Positions 62,116-64,000 of a stretch of 64,000 nucleotides of DNA are shown here, one piece after another (position 1 is the first letter of the stretch; each line of letters opens with the position of its first letter). Where the stretch lies: the NCBI RefSeq assembly GCF_910589235.1, contig NC_060968.1:5460021-5524020 (forward strand). Reading direction: 5' to 3'. The position numbers were made by a program, and so were the translations under genes. Source of the stretch: Vespa crabro. Taxonomy: Eukaryota > Arthropoda > Insecta > Hymenoptera > Vespidae. The notes under the pieces were generated by a model. That model saw only the letters and a program-made list of their open reading frames with translations. It had not been told where the DNA came from and did no database searches.

Positions 62116-64000
62116 GCGATCCCAATGGAAATTAAAAATAAACATTACGTTGCTCCACTTTACTTTTCTGATTTATTGTCTCGTGGTACATGCTTGTTCC
62201 TTATGCTATTAATTGCTGAATCTATGAAGGGTTTATGTATAACTGATGTGCAAGAGCTTATATACCCGAAGGTACTTATGCTTTAATATCTCCATTTTTC
62301 TTCGATTATGCATTTTGCATTTTCTTCAAGGAGACATCGCGTGTTCCATATTTCTGGAAAAACAGGTAAAGTTGCGATAAGTGAATCCGGAACACGGCTA
62401 TCTCGTAGTAATTGGAACCGTTTGAGTCCTTACGGAGATCCACTTTTTAATGGTGTCTCCCCACTTCTCCTGCAGTGCCGTCGTTAAATTTCGCAACTCG
62501 TTCTGAATGTATACAAATATAACATACTATCAGTATGTAAAAGGAACTGCAACACAATGATGGAAAGGGGGGAATAGAGTTGGGCGGAAGCATTCAGCAA
62601 ATTTTTCAACTCGTTAACGAAAGCTAAAGTGGAAATGTTCTTTGGCATGCAACTTTCTTCATTAACATACATACGCTTAAATTAAAGTTATCACTACCCT
62701 CCGATAAATTGCGACGGCCTTGCTTAAATGCACAAGATATTGTTAACGAACGGATCTTTGAGAATAGAAATACCAATGATGAAGTCAATTTTAATTAGAA
62801 AATCAACTAAAATTCCATTTGCTGTTCTACCGATGCTATATTCTTTTGTGTTTATCCCCCTGAGTGTCTATATTACTGACGTGCAAGAAGATAAAAAGAG
62901 CACATACGTCTATAGTATACTTTTTGAATAGGGTTCACTATATCGAAAAGAATTTTCGATTATTATTCATCCTCTTTCGTCCGAACGCGTTTCTCAGAGC
63001 GGTGAATGCAACAGCGGCAGCTAGCTCGATCCCCGTTAGCGACCGGAGCGATAATAAATCTACCGCAAAAGTAATGTGATACCCGTGTTGCGCACCATCT
63101 ATATATCGCGTATACCTATTCAGACGCGTTGCCCTTACAGCGCTTCTGGGGTGGTAATGGCCCCCACGAGTATGTGTAGCCACATTTCGCAAGCTCATAG
63201 CTCCTAGCTTGTAGCGTTGTTGCGCGGATTCGAAGCAGTGGTTGTATCGTGTCGGTTGGGTCTTCGACTATCGCTCGAATATCCCCATCCTCCTTTCCCG
63301 TTAATGTCTCCCTCTATTCCCAAGTTCCCGTTTTGGAAATAAGTTTTTCTTCGGTTATTCAGCATGGCGGCAAGTGGCTGACGCCTTTGTTCGATGTTGA
63401 CCAAAATCGGATTAGCTGAGGATGTTGGCCGACGTTTCTCTTAGGTAGAGACAACCTGACGTATAACGATGACTAATGGCCACTTTCCTCCATTGCCCGA
63501 AGGCTCATCAACCATGACCGATGCGAGGTACAAGTAGCGAGAGTATAAATGGATGTTGCACACCGCTTGCTCGTATCCTAGTCCGAAAATATATACGTTG
63601 GTCGGACCCTCGGCTGTCTCCTTGCGATGTGGTTCATCGTTACTCGGTGTGTGTACGTGAGATATCTATTCGAGAGGTAACAAAGCGAACATTCCCCTGT
63701 CTCTGCATAAAGCTTTTCTATCCTACCAGTGCATATTCCGTTCGTAAATGATATGTATAAGAATACAAGAAGATTCGTAAGATGCGAAACGTAATCTCAG
63801 GGAAAATATTATCACAAGAATCCTCGGGAATTCTTTCATTCGAAACGGAGATTGCTGTTGACAAAGCATAAGACAGCTGACGTTGAATCGATATAATTAA
63901 AGGGGTGGAAAAGTAGAAGCGACAGAAATCCAAGGATTATATACCTATATCTCGAAGAAATCCTCGACGGAGTTAAACGAATTCAATGCGGATGGGCTCT
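62116..64000. other. Non-coding stretch at the window end
   Basis: AT-rich unique sequence with no repeat above 20 bp and no convincing frame. I see nothing specific in it. Confidence 0.55.

Noticed and set aside
1..64000. tRNA, rRNA, snRNA, CRISPR, mariner-type terminal repeats
   Set aside because: Scanned by eye for B-box-like GGTTCGANTCC words, spaced direct repeats and known insect transposon ends; none gave a complete element. A covariance-model and repeat-library search would be decisive.

Overview
The window looks like nuclear DNA from an insect, most likely a hymenopteran (bee, ant or wasp). Three things support this. There is one clear arthropod-type gene, a yellow/major-royal-jelly-protein family gene with two short introns. 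CpG is abundant throughout, with no visible depletion. And the sequence carries very many long (GA)n/(CT)n, (AT)n and trinucleotide microsatellites. I saw no bacterial operons, CRISPR array, rRNA, or recognisable tRNA or transposase gene.

Layout. Positions 1-33,800 contain no gene I can name: microsatellites, homopolymer runs, several CpG-rich patches that look regulatory, and a few exon-like segments bounded by splice signals. The strongest of these is a polypyrimidine-CAG|GTAAGC junction at 11,764, the form of an insect recursive-splicing (ratchet) site. At 33,846-34,182 lies a small, apparently frame-broken ORF with a hydrophobic N-terminus. At 34,322-36,152 is the only well-supported protein gene, encoding a secreted 414-residue yellow/MRJP-domain protein on the plus strand in three coding exons, followed by an AATAAA at 36,206. 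From 36,230 to the end there is again no clear coding sequence. That stretch holds many repeats, a candidate core promoter (Inr plus DPE at exact spacing) near 38,833, an exon-like GC-rich block at 41,492-41,637, and a 105-codon ORF at 61,801-62,115 that is open on both strands.

Interpretation. A compact gene sits in about 60 kb of otherwise non-coding DNA, with a ratchet-like splice site on the same strand. One reading is that the yellow-family gene is nested in, or borders, a very long intron of a developmental or neural gene whose main exons lie outside the window. That is inference. RNA-seq or alignment to related insects would settle it. Most predicted ORFs here are low-complexity readings of microsatellites and were left out.
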